This document shows positions 9,335 through 16,311 of a stretch of 64,000 nucleotides of DNA, piece by piece. Position numbers and translations under genes: made by a program. The DNA comes from Panacagrimonas sp052387695 (lineage in GTDB: Bacteria; Pseudomonadota; Gammaproteobacteria; Nevskiales; Nevskiaceae). Below the pieces are notes generated by a model. It was not told where the DNA came from, ran no database searches, and saw nothing but the letters and a program-made list of their open reading frames with translations. The stretch covers positions 1 through 64,000 of the forward strand of contig JBQTIX010000092.1 of NCBI GenBank assembly GCA_052387695.1, given 5' to 3'. Within the stretch, counting starts at the first letter, position 1, and each line of letters opens with the position of its first letter.

Positions 9335-9475
9335 TTCGCAGGTTCGATCCGGGTTGTAGGTCGGTTGCAGGTCGGTTCAAGCCGAAGGCGGAACCGACAC
9401 TGCGCACCCTGTGGCGAAGAGCGCACGTCGGATCCGTCCGCGAAAAGCGCGCGGGCCTGATCCGACGTGCGACCT
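9335..9475. repeat. REP-like doublet element
   Basis: The left hairpin GTCGGTTCAAGCC closes with GGCGGAACCGAC. The right hairpin GTCGGATCC closes with TGATCCGAC over a CGCGAAAAGCGCGCG-like core. The left edge resembles the CTGCACAGGTT end but is eroded to TTCGCAGGTT. It fills the gap between the convergent desaturase and Smr genes. Confidence 0.85.
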
Positions 9476-9495
9476 TCGGAATTTTCTCCGCGGCG

Positions 9496-10035
9496 TCAAG
9501 GCTTATTGCGCAACAACACGTAGATCGCGCCGGTCCCGCCGTCCTGTGGCCGCGCGGAGCAGAAGGCCATCACGTCGCGGAATTTGCGCAACCAGCCGTC
9601 GAGACTCTGCTTGATGACCGGTCCAGAGTTGGGCGAACCATTGCCCTTGCCATGGATGATGCGCACGCAGCGACGGTCCAGATTGCGACAGTCGGTGAGA
9701 AATCCGGCGACCTCGGCGCGCGCCGCATTGCGGTTGAGTCCGTGCAGATCAAGCTCGGCTTCAAGCCGGAAGCTGCCGCGTCGCAACTGGCGCAGCACGC
9801 GCTCCTGTACGCCCGGTGCCCGATAGGTCAAGGTGTCGCCCGATTCGAAACTGTCGGGATCGGGGCCGTCCATCAACTCGGCCAGGACCGCAGCCTCGTC
9901 GGCGAGACTGTGGCGTGGACTCGGCGAGGGCGGCGGCGAAGTCCGCGTCACCCGGTCGCTGGCCGCATGCCGACGCACGCCCGCCATTGCAGAGCGAAAA
10001 TCCTGTCCGGATCGATCGGAGTCGTCAGCGTTCAT
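9496..10035 (-). CDS. Smr domain protein (Smr/MutS2 family)
   Basis: The 179-residue product has a disordered Ser/Pro-rich N-terminus of about 60 residues. A C-terminal Smr domain follows: LDLHGLNRNAARAEVAGFL, RCVRIIHGKGNGS and the end AIYVLLRNKP. The LDLHG and HGKG motifs are the nuclease-type signature of Smr proteins, which act on branched DNA or on RNA at stalled ribosomes. The start is ambiguous: ATG at 10035 is used here, while an ATG at 10053 has an AGGGG sequence upstream. The gene is divergent from surE across 89 bases, an arrangement I recall from xanthomonads. Confidence 0.85.
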   Translation of the reverse strand: MNADDSDRSGQDFRSAMAGVRRHAASDRVTRTSPPPSPSPRHSLADEAAVLAELMDGPDPDSFESGDTLTYRAPGVQERVLRQLRRGSFRLEAELDLHGLNRNAARAEVAGFLTDCRNLDRRCVRIIHGKGNGSPNSGPVIKQSLDGWLRKFRDVMAFCSARPQDGGTGAIYVLLRNKP

Positions 10036-10124
10036 CGGTCCTGATTCACCCATCCATTGAGCCCCTTGCACGAAATGATAAGACGGGGCGGATAAACTAG
10101 CGTCGCCTGTCCTGACGCAAATCC

Positions 10125-10871
10125 ATGCGAATCCTCCTTTCCAACGACGACGGCTGTACCGCGCCGGGGCTGATCTGCCTGCGCGAGCACCTGCGTGCGT
10201 GCCATGAAGTGACCGTGGTGGCGCCGGACCGTAACCGCAGCGGCGCGAGCAATTCGCTGACCCTGTCCAATCCCCTGCGCGTGCAGGAGCATGGGGACGG
10301 CAGCTTGTGCGTCGATGGAACACCGACCGACTGCGTGCACCTGGCGCTGACCGGCATGCTTGAACAGCCATTCGACATGGTCGTGTCCGGCATCAACGCC
10401 GGCGCCAATCTCGGCGACGACACGCTGTATTCCGGGACGGTGGCGGCCGCGATGGAAGGCCGTTTCCTGGGCTACTCTGCGGTTGCGGTCTCCTGCTGCG
10501 CGATTGCGCCCGAGCATTACGACACCGCCGCGAAGGTGACGATGCGAATCATCGAGCAGCTGAAAACCGACCCCTTGCCCGGCGACAACATCCTCAATGT
10601 CAACGTGCCGGACGTTCCCTACGAGTTGCTCGAAGGTTTCGAGGTCACGCGGCTCGGCAACCGGCATCGCGCGGAAAGCGTGATCCGGTCGAGCGATCCA
10701 CGCGGCCGGCCGATCTGGTGGATCGGTGCTTCTGGCGGCGGCGCAGACGCCGGTCCCGGCACCGACTTTCACGCCATCGCGAACCGTCGCGTCTCGATCA
10801 CCCCCCTGCTGGTAGACCTCACCCGCTACGCCGCGATGGAAAGGCTCGCGACCTGGTCCCAGAAACTCTAG
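10125..10871 (+). CDS. surE: 5'/3'-nucleotidase SurE
   Basis: The 248-residue cytoplasmic phosphatase removes phosphate from nucleoside monophosphates, a survival protein linked to stationary phase. It opens with the metal-binding motif MRILLSNDDG (Asp8, Asp9). VVAPDRNRSGASNSLTL, VDGTPTDCVHLAL, SGINAGANLGDDTLYSGTVAAA and the C-terminal ISITPL-like segment VSITPL follow, all standard for SurE, and the length is standard. Its stop codon TAG lies within the first bases of the inverted-repeat element between surE and pcm, so the terminal codon was probably set by that insertion. Confidence 0.96.
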   Translation: MRILLSNDDGCTAPGLICLREHLRACHEVTVVAPDRNRSGASNSLTLSNPLRVQEHGDGSLCVDGTPTDCVHLALTGMLEQPFDMVVSGINAGANLGDDTLYSGTVAAAMEGRFLGYSAVAVSCCAIAPEHYDTAAKVTMRIIEQLKTDPLPGDNILNVNVPDVPYELLEGFEVTRLGNRHRAESVIRSSDPRGRPIWWIGASGGGADAGPGTDFHAIANRRVSITPLLVDLTRYAAMERLATWSQKL

Positions 10872-10996
10872 CCCGCATTTCTCACAGGTCGCCGGAGAAT
10901 CCCTTGCTATTGCTCATCCTCACAGCGTTCTTCGAGTTCGCTTCACAAACACGCTGTCGGAGGATTCTCCGGCCCCCTCTGAGAAATCCGGGCTAG
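10868..10996. repeat. MITE-like element with about 35-bp imperfect inverted ends
   Basis: CTAGCCCGCATTTCTCA at the left matches, after reverse complement, CTAGCCCGGATTTCTCA at the right. Both arms continue to GCCGGAGAATCC. A second pair, ACAGCGT and ACGCTGT, lies inside. The element carries the surE stop and ends two bases before pcm, so it interrupts the surE-pcm operon without breaking a frame. It encodes nothing. Confidence 0.85.
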
Positions 10997-10998
10997 CG

Positions 10999-11679
10999 AT
11001 GCGCGACGCTCTCCGGCAGCACCAACACGGCCGTGGCAATGGCATGGTCGCCGCGGGCGTGCGCGCCGGCCTGATGCAGGAGCTGCGCGGCATGGGCATC
11101 AGCGATGAGCGCGTGCTCGAGGTCATGGGTCGCATCCCACGCCATGAATTTGTCGAAGAAGCCTTGCAGAGCGAGGCGTACAAAAACCGCGCCCTGCCGA
11201 TCGGCCACTCGCAGACCATCTCCCAGCCCTACATCGTGGCCCTGATGACCCAGACCGTGCTTGCCGGTCCGGCGCTTCCGCGGCGCGTGCTCGAAGTCGG
11301 CACCGGCAGCGGCTACCAGACCGCGGTGCTCGCGGCGCTGGTCGAGCGGGTTCTCACGGTGGAGAGGGTGCGGCCGCTGACCGAGTCCGCACGCAAGCGT
11401 CTCATGGATCTGGGCATCAGCAATGTCCATTTCGGTTATGCCGACGGCACCCTGGGCTGGCCGCCGTATGCACCCTACGACGCCATCGTGGTCACGGCTG
11501 GCGGTGCCGACGTGCCGCCTGCGCTGATCGACCAGCTGGGGCCTCTGGGGCGGCTGGTGATTCCGGTCGGCCCTCCGGGTGCGCAGTCCCTGCGACTGGT
11601 CGAACGGACGGCCGATGGGTTGACCGAACGGGAACTCTGCGCGGTCAGCTTTGTGCCCCTCCTCACCGGGAAGGTCTGA
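10999..11679 (+). CDS. pcm: Protein-L-isoaspartate O-methyltransferase
   Basis: The 226-residue cytoplasmic repair enzyme transfers a methyl group from SAM to isoaspartyl residues in aged proteins. The family pattern is clear: PRHEFVEEALQSEAYKNRALPIGHSQTISQPYIVALM, then the SAM-binding VLEVGTGSGYQTAVLA (motif I), YDAIVVTAGG and the C-terminal GRLVIPVG. The start at 10999 lies just beyond the upstream MITE, and its stop overlaps the next MITE. It follows surE, as in many gammaproteobacteria. Confidence 0.95.
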   Translation: MRDALRQHQHGRGNGMVAAGVRAGLMQELRGMGISDERVLEVMGRIPRHEFVEEALQSEAYKNRALPIGHSQTISQPYIVALMTQTVLAGPALPRRVLEVGTGSGYQTAVLAALVERVLTVERVRPLTESARKRLMDLGISNVHFGYADGTLGWPPYAPYDAIVVTAGGADVPPALIDQLGPLGRLVIPVGPPGAQSLRLVERTADGLTERELCAVSFVPLLTGKV

Positions 11680-11770
11680 GAGGCTGTGAAAAATTCGCCC
11701 ACCTACTGCGGACGCCGCTGCACGCCCACGGCGGCGTTGCGCTAAGGTGTTCGATTTTTTCACAGCCTCT
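11679..11770. repeat. MITE-like element, AGAGGCTGTGAAAAA ends
   Basis: AGAGGCTGTGAAAAATTCG at the left is the near-exact reverse complement of CGATTTTTTCACAGCCTCT at the right. The left end overlaps the pcm stop TGA. A related, larger copy lies at 39989-40166 and also touches a stop codon. It separates pcm from the DedA gene. Confidence 0.85.
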
Positions 11771-11816
11771 GACCCCTCGTGTCCGGCTACCCCGAAACCA
11801 ACGGTGAGCGCGCCTG

Positions 11817-12434
11817 ATGGAAGCCTTCGGAACCTGGCTGCACGGCGTGCTCGCGCATCTCGGCTATTGGGAAATCCTGTTCCTGATGGCACTGGAGTCG
11901 AGCCTGTTCCCGGTGCCATCGGAACTGGTGATGATCCCCGCCGGGTACCGCGCCGCGCAGGGCGATCTGAATCCTTTCATCGCCACGCTCGCCGGGGGCG
12001 CCGGGTCGCTGCTCGGGGCATCGGCCAATTACCTGCTCGGGCGCTATGTCGGCCGCGCTTTCCTGGTCCGGTACGGCAAGTATTTCCTGATCAACGAGCA
12101 GACCTACCAGGATGCCGAGACCTTGTTCCTGCGCAACGCAAACATGGCCACGTTCGTGGGGCGGTTCATTCCCGGCGTGCGGCATCTGATCTCGATCCCC
12201 CCCGGCCTGTTCGGCATGCGGATTCCGCCCTTCGTGCTGCTGACCACCCTGGGCGCCACCCTGTGGTGCGCGGTGCTGGTTGCGCTTGGATACTTTGCCG
12301 GCGAGCCTGTCGTCGCCGTGGTGCGTGAGTACACGCACGAGGCCGGCCTTGTGGCCCTGCTGGCCCTGATGATCTTCGTCGTCTGGTTCGTCTACAGGCA
12401 CCGCCGGAAGCCGGCCGCGGAGCCCTCGTCGTGA
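11817..12434 (+). CDS. DedA family membrane protein (YqaA/DedA-like)
   Basis: The 205-residue inner-membrane protein begins MEAFGTWLHGVLAHLGYWEILFLMALESSLFPVPSELVMIPAG, the DedA signature with the acidic E and P-x-P-S/E motif. GRFIPGVRHLISIPPGLFGM follows near residue 115, the conserved arginine segment of the SNARE-associated/VTT domain. DedA proteins are lipid scramblases or transporters of undecaprenyl phosphate and related lipids, but the substrate here is inferred only. The gene sits between pcm and nlpD; its stop overlaps the nlpD start by four bases (GTGA). Confidence 0.9.
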   Translation: MEAFGTWLHGVLAHLGYWEILFLMALESSLFPVPSELVMIPAGYRAAQGDLNPFIATLAGGAGSLLGASANYLLGRYVGRAFLVRYGKYFLINEQTYQDAETLFLRNANMATFVGRFIPGVRHLISIPPGLFGMRIPPFVLLTTLGATLWCAVLVALGYFAGEPVVAVVREYTHEAGLVALLALMIFVVWFVYRHRRKPAAEPSS

Positions 12435-13363
12435 GCACGACTCGCTGGGTCGCGACCCTGAGTTGCTGCGCGGCGCTCGCCGGCTGCGCCAACTGGCTGA
12501 CCTGGGATCCGCCGCCCGAACAGAAGGTGCAGAACCAGCCCGAGGCCGAGCCCACGCCCGAACGTCCGGTCGGCCCCAACGACTACATGGTGCGCCGCGG
12601 CGACACGGTCTATTCGATCGCGTTCCGCGGCAATCTCGACTATCGCGAACTGGCGCGTTGGAACGACATCGGCCGCGATTACCTCATCCGGCCCGGCCAG
12701 GTCCTGCGTTTGCGCGCGCCGCCACCGACCCAGCTGGTGCACGGCGACATCGTCTCCACCCCCACTCAATTCGAGGAGCCGCCGGCCGCCGCTCCGACGC
12801 CGCTGACGTCCGAGGTGCCCCCGTCGACCGCGCCGCCGCCACGTCCCGGCGACCGCAGGCGTTCAAAGCGGACGCCCTTGCCTCCCGCGGTCGCGCCCCC
12901 TCCAATACCGGCGCCGGTGATTGCCACCCTGCCGCCGCCCGCGAACGCAGCGCCACCGCCGATCACCAGCGAATCCGGCGGTCCCTACACCTGGCAGTGG
13001 CCCACGCAGGGCCTGGTCGTACGCGGTTACGACCCGGCGAGCGGTTCCAAGGGCCTGGACTTCAGCGGCAGGGTCGGTCAGCCGGTCGTCGCCGCCGCGC
13101 CCGGCAAGGTCGTCTACAGCGGCGCGGCGCTCAAGGGTTATGGCGAACTGATCATCATCAAGCACGACGAACTGCGGCTGTCTGCCTACGGCTACAACCG
13201 CACGCGCCTGGTCGAGGAGGGTCAGATGGTGGCGGGCGGGCAGGAGATCGCCGAACTCGGAACCGGCCCGGAGAACAAGCCGGTGCTGCATTTCGAAATC
13301 CGCGAACGCGGCCAGCCGGTCAACCCGGTGCCGTACCTGCCGGCCCGGGACAAGCAAAAATGA
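12431..13363 (+). CDS. nlpD: NlpD-like lipoprotein, LysM plus M23 peptidase domain
   Basis: The 310-residue product is an outer-envelope activator of cell-wall amidases. A signal peptide ends in the lipobox LAGC (cysteine near residue 19). A LysM domain follows (MVRRGDTVYSIAFRGNLDYRELARWN), then a Pro-rich linker and a C-terminal M23/LytM domain (KGLDFSGRVGQPVVAAAPGKVVYSG, GYGELIIIKH, PVLHFEIRERG). As in E. coli NlpD, the zinc ligands look incomplete: the HxDx site reads LDFSG and the HxH site is FEIR after LH. It is therefore probably non-catalytic. GTG start overlapping the DedA stop. The rpoS gene usually found next is absent; sppA follows. Confidence 0.92.
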   Translation: MSTTRWVATLSCCAALAGCANWLTWDPPPEQKVQNQPEAEPTPERPVGPNDYMVRRGDTVYSIAFRGNLDYRELARWNDIGRDYLIRPGQVLRLRAPPPTQLVHGDIVSTPTQFEEPPAAAPTPLTSEVPPSTAPPPRPGDRRRSKRTPLPPAVAPPPIPAPVIATLPPPANAAPPPITSESGGPYTWQWPTQGLVVRGYDPASGSKGLDFSGRVGQPVVAAAPGKVVYSGAALKGYGELIIIKHDELRLSAYGYNRTRLVEEGQMVAGGQEIAELGTGPENKPVLHFEIRERGQPVNPVPYLPARDKQK

Positions 13364-13419
13364 AGCGGTGGCACCGCATGCCATACTCGGTTCATCCCGC
13401 TTCCCCTGATCTCCCGTCC

Positions 13420-15282
13420 ATGTCCGAACAGAAGTCCGTCATCAGCAGAATCCTTGGTTTTATCTGGGGCGCCGTCATCGCCCTGTACCGCCTGATGATC
13501 ATCCTCAGCGTGGTGGTGTTTCTCGGCTTCCTGTGGATGACATTCAGGGGTGGACCCACGCCCACGGTCGAAGACAACGTCGCCCTGGTCCTGTGGCCCA
13601 CCGGAGAACTGGTCGATCAGCTCGATCGCGAGCGACGCCTGCTGGAACGCTTCACCAGCGAACCCCCCTCGCAGACCCTGCTGCGGGACCTGATCGACGC
13701 GCTCGACGCCGCTGCCGAAGACCCGCGCATCAGCACCGTGGTGCTCAAGCTCGACACGCTGGAACACGCGGGCATGGCGCAGATTGAAGAACTGACGGGC
13801 GCCATGCGCCGCTTCCAGAAATCCGGCAAGGCGATCCACGCCTACAGCGCCTACCTCGACCAGACCAGCTACCTCGCCGCCAGCGCCGCCGACGATATCT
13901 CGATCGACCCGATGGGCTCGGTGGTGCTCGAAGGCTTCAGCGTGTATCAGAACTATTTCAAGGACGCGCTCGACAAGCTCGGCGTCCAGATCAACGTGTT
14001 CAGGGTCGGCGAATTCAAGGCCGCGGTGGAGCCCTTCATCCGCAACGACATGTCCGAGGAAGCGCGTCGCGCCAACCAGGAATGGCTCGGGGATCTGTGG
14101 AAAGACTACGGCGACAGTGTGGCGCAGTCGCGCAAGCTGGAAGCCGGCGCGGCCGATCGCTATGTCAGCGGCTTCCGCGCGGGTGTCGAGAAGGCGCGCG
14201 GCGACATGGCTCTCTACGCCAAGGACGCGGGCCTGGTGACGCACGTGGAATCGATCGCCGCGTTCCGTACCCGCATCGCCGAAACGGTGGGCATCGATGA
14301 CGACCACGGCAGCTTCCGGCAGATCAATTACGGCGAATACCTGCGCGCCGTGCATCACGAAGGCAAGCTGCAACAGGACAACGGGGCCGAGACCCAGGTC
14401 GCGCTGATCGTGGTGCAGGGCGAGATCGTCGATGGCGTCGGCGAAGCCGGGCAGGCCGGTGGCGACACGCTGTCCGACCTGCTGGAACAGGCGCGCCGCG
14501 ACGAAAACATCGCCGCGGTGGTGTTGCGCATCGACTCGCCCGGCGGCAGTGCCTGGGCCTCCGAGCTGATCCGCCGCGAGATCCAGCAACTGCGCGCCGC
14601 CGGCAAGCCGGTGGTCGCCTCGATGGGCTCGGTCGCCGCCAGCGGCGGCTACTGGGTGGCGATGGACGCCGACAAGATATTCGCCTTCGACTCCACCATC
14701 ACCGGCTCGATCGGGATCTTCGGCCTGATCCCGACCATCGACGGGCCGCTGTCCAAACTCGGCATCCATACCGACGGCATCGGCACCACCCCGCTGGCCG
14801 GCGCGTTCAGAATGGACCGTCCGCTTTCCCCTGAGGTCGCCGCCATCTTCCAGGCCGAGATCGCCAAGGGCTATCGCGACTTCGTCGAAGGCGTCGCCAA
14901 GGGCCGCAAGCTCGATGTCGCCAAGGTCGAATCCATCGCCCAGGGTCGCGTCTGGAGCGGTGCGGATGCCAAGGGATTCGGGCTGATCGATGACTTCGGC
15001 GGACTCGATGACGCCGCGAGCGCAGCGGCGGAACTGGCGGGCCTGGACGAGGGCAAGTGGTCGCTCGAGGAATTCCAGGAAGAGCCCCAGTTTCCCGCGC
15101 AGATCCTCAGCCAGTTCTTCGGCATGGCCATGGCATCCCTGCAGGGCCAGTCGTCGATCGCTCCACTGATCGGGACACTGGACCGCACCGGTGCCGCTGA
15201 CTGGCTCGCACGCTTCACCGAGCGCCAGGGCGTTTACGCGCTTTGCATGTGCACGCCGTCGGCCTCGACAAAAATGCGCTGA
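13420..15282 (+). CDS. sppA: Signal peptide peptidase SppA, 67-kDa type
   Basis: The 620-residue inner-membrane protease digests cleaved signal peptides from the periplasmic side. A membrane anchor (ALYRLMIILSVVVFLGFLW) lies at residues 20-40. Two repeated crotonase-like S49 domains follow. The catalytic lysine is in EFKAAVEP (about K200) and the nucleophile in VAASGGYWVAM (about S408), close to E. coli K209 and S409. The end YALCMC resembles the E. coli C-terminus. I chose the ATG at 13420; an in-frame ATG at 13360 overlaps the nlpD stop as ATGA and could add 20 residues through coupling. The 3' end overlaps murI by about 34 bases. Confidence 0.93.
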   Translation: MSEQKSVISRILGFIWGAVIALYRLMIILSVVVFLGFLWMTFRGGPTPTVEDNVALVLWPTGELVDQLDRERRLLERFTSEPPSQTLLRDLIDALDAAAEDPRISTVVLKLDTLEHAGMAQIEELTGAMRRFQKSGKAIHAYSAYLDQTSYLAASAADDISIDPMGSVVLEGFSVYQNYFKDALDKLGVQINVFRVGEFKAAVEPFIRNDMSEEARRANQEWLGDLWKDYGDSVAQSRKLEAGAADRYVSGFRAGVEKARGDMALYAKDAGLVTHVESIAAFRTRIAETVGIDDDHGSFRQINYGEYLRAVHHEGKLQQDNGAETQVALIVVQGEIVDGVGEAGQAGGDTLSDLLEQARRDENIAAVVLRIDSPGGSAWASELIRREIQQLRAAGKPVVASMGSVAASGGYWVAMDADKIFAFDSTITGSIGIFGLIPTIDGPLSKLGIHTDGIGTTPLAGAFRMDRPLSPEVAAIFQAEIAKGYRDFVEGVAKGRKLDVAKVESIAQGRVWSGADAKGFGLIDDFGGLDDAASAAAELAGLDEGKWSLEEFQEEPQFPAQILSQFFGMAMASLQGQSSIAPLIGTLDRTGAADWLARFTERQGVYALCMCTPSASTKMR

Positions 15283-16121
15283 GGCAAGCCTTGGACGGGC
15301 CGATCGGCGTCTTCGATTCCGGTGTCGGCGGCCTGTCGGTCCTGCGCGAACTTCGACGCGAACTGCCGCAGGAGCGTTTCCTCTACTACGCTGACAGCGG
15401 CCACTGCCCCTACGGCGGCAAGTCGCCGTCTGAAATCCAGTCGCGTGCAATCGCCATCACCGGGGAGTTGATCGAGGCCGGTGCCAAACTGATTGTCGTC
15501 GCCTGCAACACGGCCACCATCGCGGCCGTCGAGCATCTGCGCGCCCACTATCCGGTTCCCTTCGTCGGGATGGAGCCCGCCGTAAAACCCGCCTGCGCGC
15601 TGACGAAGACCGGCGTGGTCGCTGTCCTGGCGACTGGCGCCGCACTCGGCGGGGAAAAATTTCACCGCCTCGTCGATCGGCACGCTCAAGGCGTCAAAGT
15701 CATCACGCAGCCCTGTCCGGGCCTGGTCGAGTGTGTCGAAATGGGAGATCTCGATGGTGCTCGTCCGCAGCTTCTCGTAGAGCACTACCTGGCGCCATTG
15801 CGCGCGGCTGACGCCGATGTGTTCGTCCTGGGCTGCACCCATTACCCGTTCCTGCGCCGCCTCATCGAAAAGCGCGCGGGCGAAGGTTCAACCGTTCTCG
15901 ACACCGCCGCCGCTGTCGCGCGTCACGTGCGTCGGGTGCTGACCCGCGAGGGTCTCAACGGCGATCCGGGATTTTCTGGAGACTTCGATTGGAGAACGTC
16001 GGGTGACCGCATCAGGATCGCGCCGATCGTCGAGCGTTTGATGGGTGGATTCGGGCCGACACCACGGGCTGCCCAAGCTGCCCGTTTGCTCGCCGATCAC
16101 GGCACAGACCTGCTGGGATAG
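15249..16121 (+). CDS. murI: Glutamate racemase
   Basis: The 290-residue cytoplasmic enzyme makes D-glutamate for peptidoglycan. Motifs include IGVFDSGVGGLSVLREL, YYADSGHCPYGGKSP, the first catalytic cysteine in VVACNTATIAAVE and the second in LGCTHYPFL. The start is uncertain: GTG at 15249 is used, with TTG at 15243 and TTG at 15291 as alternatives; the last would start right at the conserved domain. All overlap or abut the sppA end, so coupling is likely. The stop lies 14 bases before a repeat element. Confidence 0.94.
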   Translation: MHAVGLDKNALRQALDGPIGVFDSGVGGLSVLRELRRELPQERFLYYADSGHCPYGGKSPSEIQSRAIAITGELIEAGAKLIVVACNTATIAAVEHLRAHYPVPFVGMEPAVKPACALTKTGVVAVLATGAALGGEKFHRLVDRHAQGVKVITQPCPGLVECVEMGDLDGARPQLLVEHYLAPLRAADADVFVLGCTHYPFLRRLIEKRAGEGSTVLDTAAAVARHVRRVLTREGLNGDPGFSGDFDWRTSGDRIRIAPIVERLMGGFGPTPRAAQAARLLADHGTDLLG

Positions 16122-16135
16122 GCTCTCAGGACGCT

Positions 16136-16311
16136 CTGCACAGGTCTGAATTCAAGGTTGGGTGCAGGTCGGCTCAAGGCCACGGCTTTTCGTGGCCGGA
16201 GCCGACAGGCGCCGGTCGGCGTCGAGCGCGCGCATGTCGGTTCCGCCTTCGGCTTGAACCGACCTACAACCGACCTGCAACCGACCTACGAGCCGGATCG
16301 AATCTGTGCAG
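16136..16311. repeat. REP-like doublet element with CTGCACAG ends
   Basis: CTGCACAGGT at the left and the reverse complement of ATCTGTGCAG at the right bound the element. The left hairpin is TCGGCTCAAGGCCACG...CGTGGCCGGAGCCGA; the right hairpin is GTCGGTTCCGCC...GGCTTGAACCGAC. The exporter gene on the minus strand ends inside the element, so its last nine or so residues are repeat-derived. Confidence 0.88.

Noticed and set aside
13222..15450. Minus-strand frame of 742 codons over sppA
   Set aside because: It is antisense to SppA, whose catalytic residues are intact; the composition is shadow-like.
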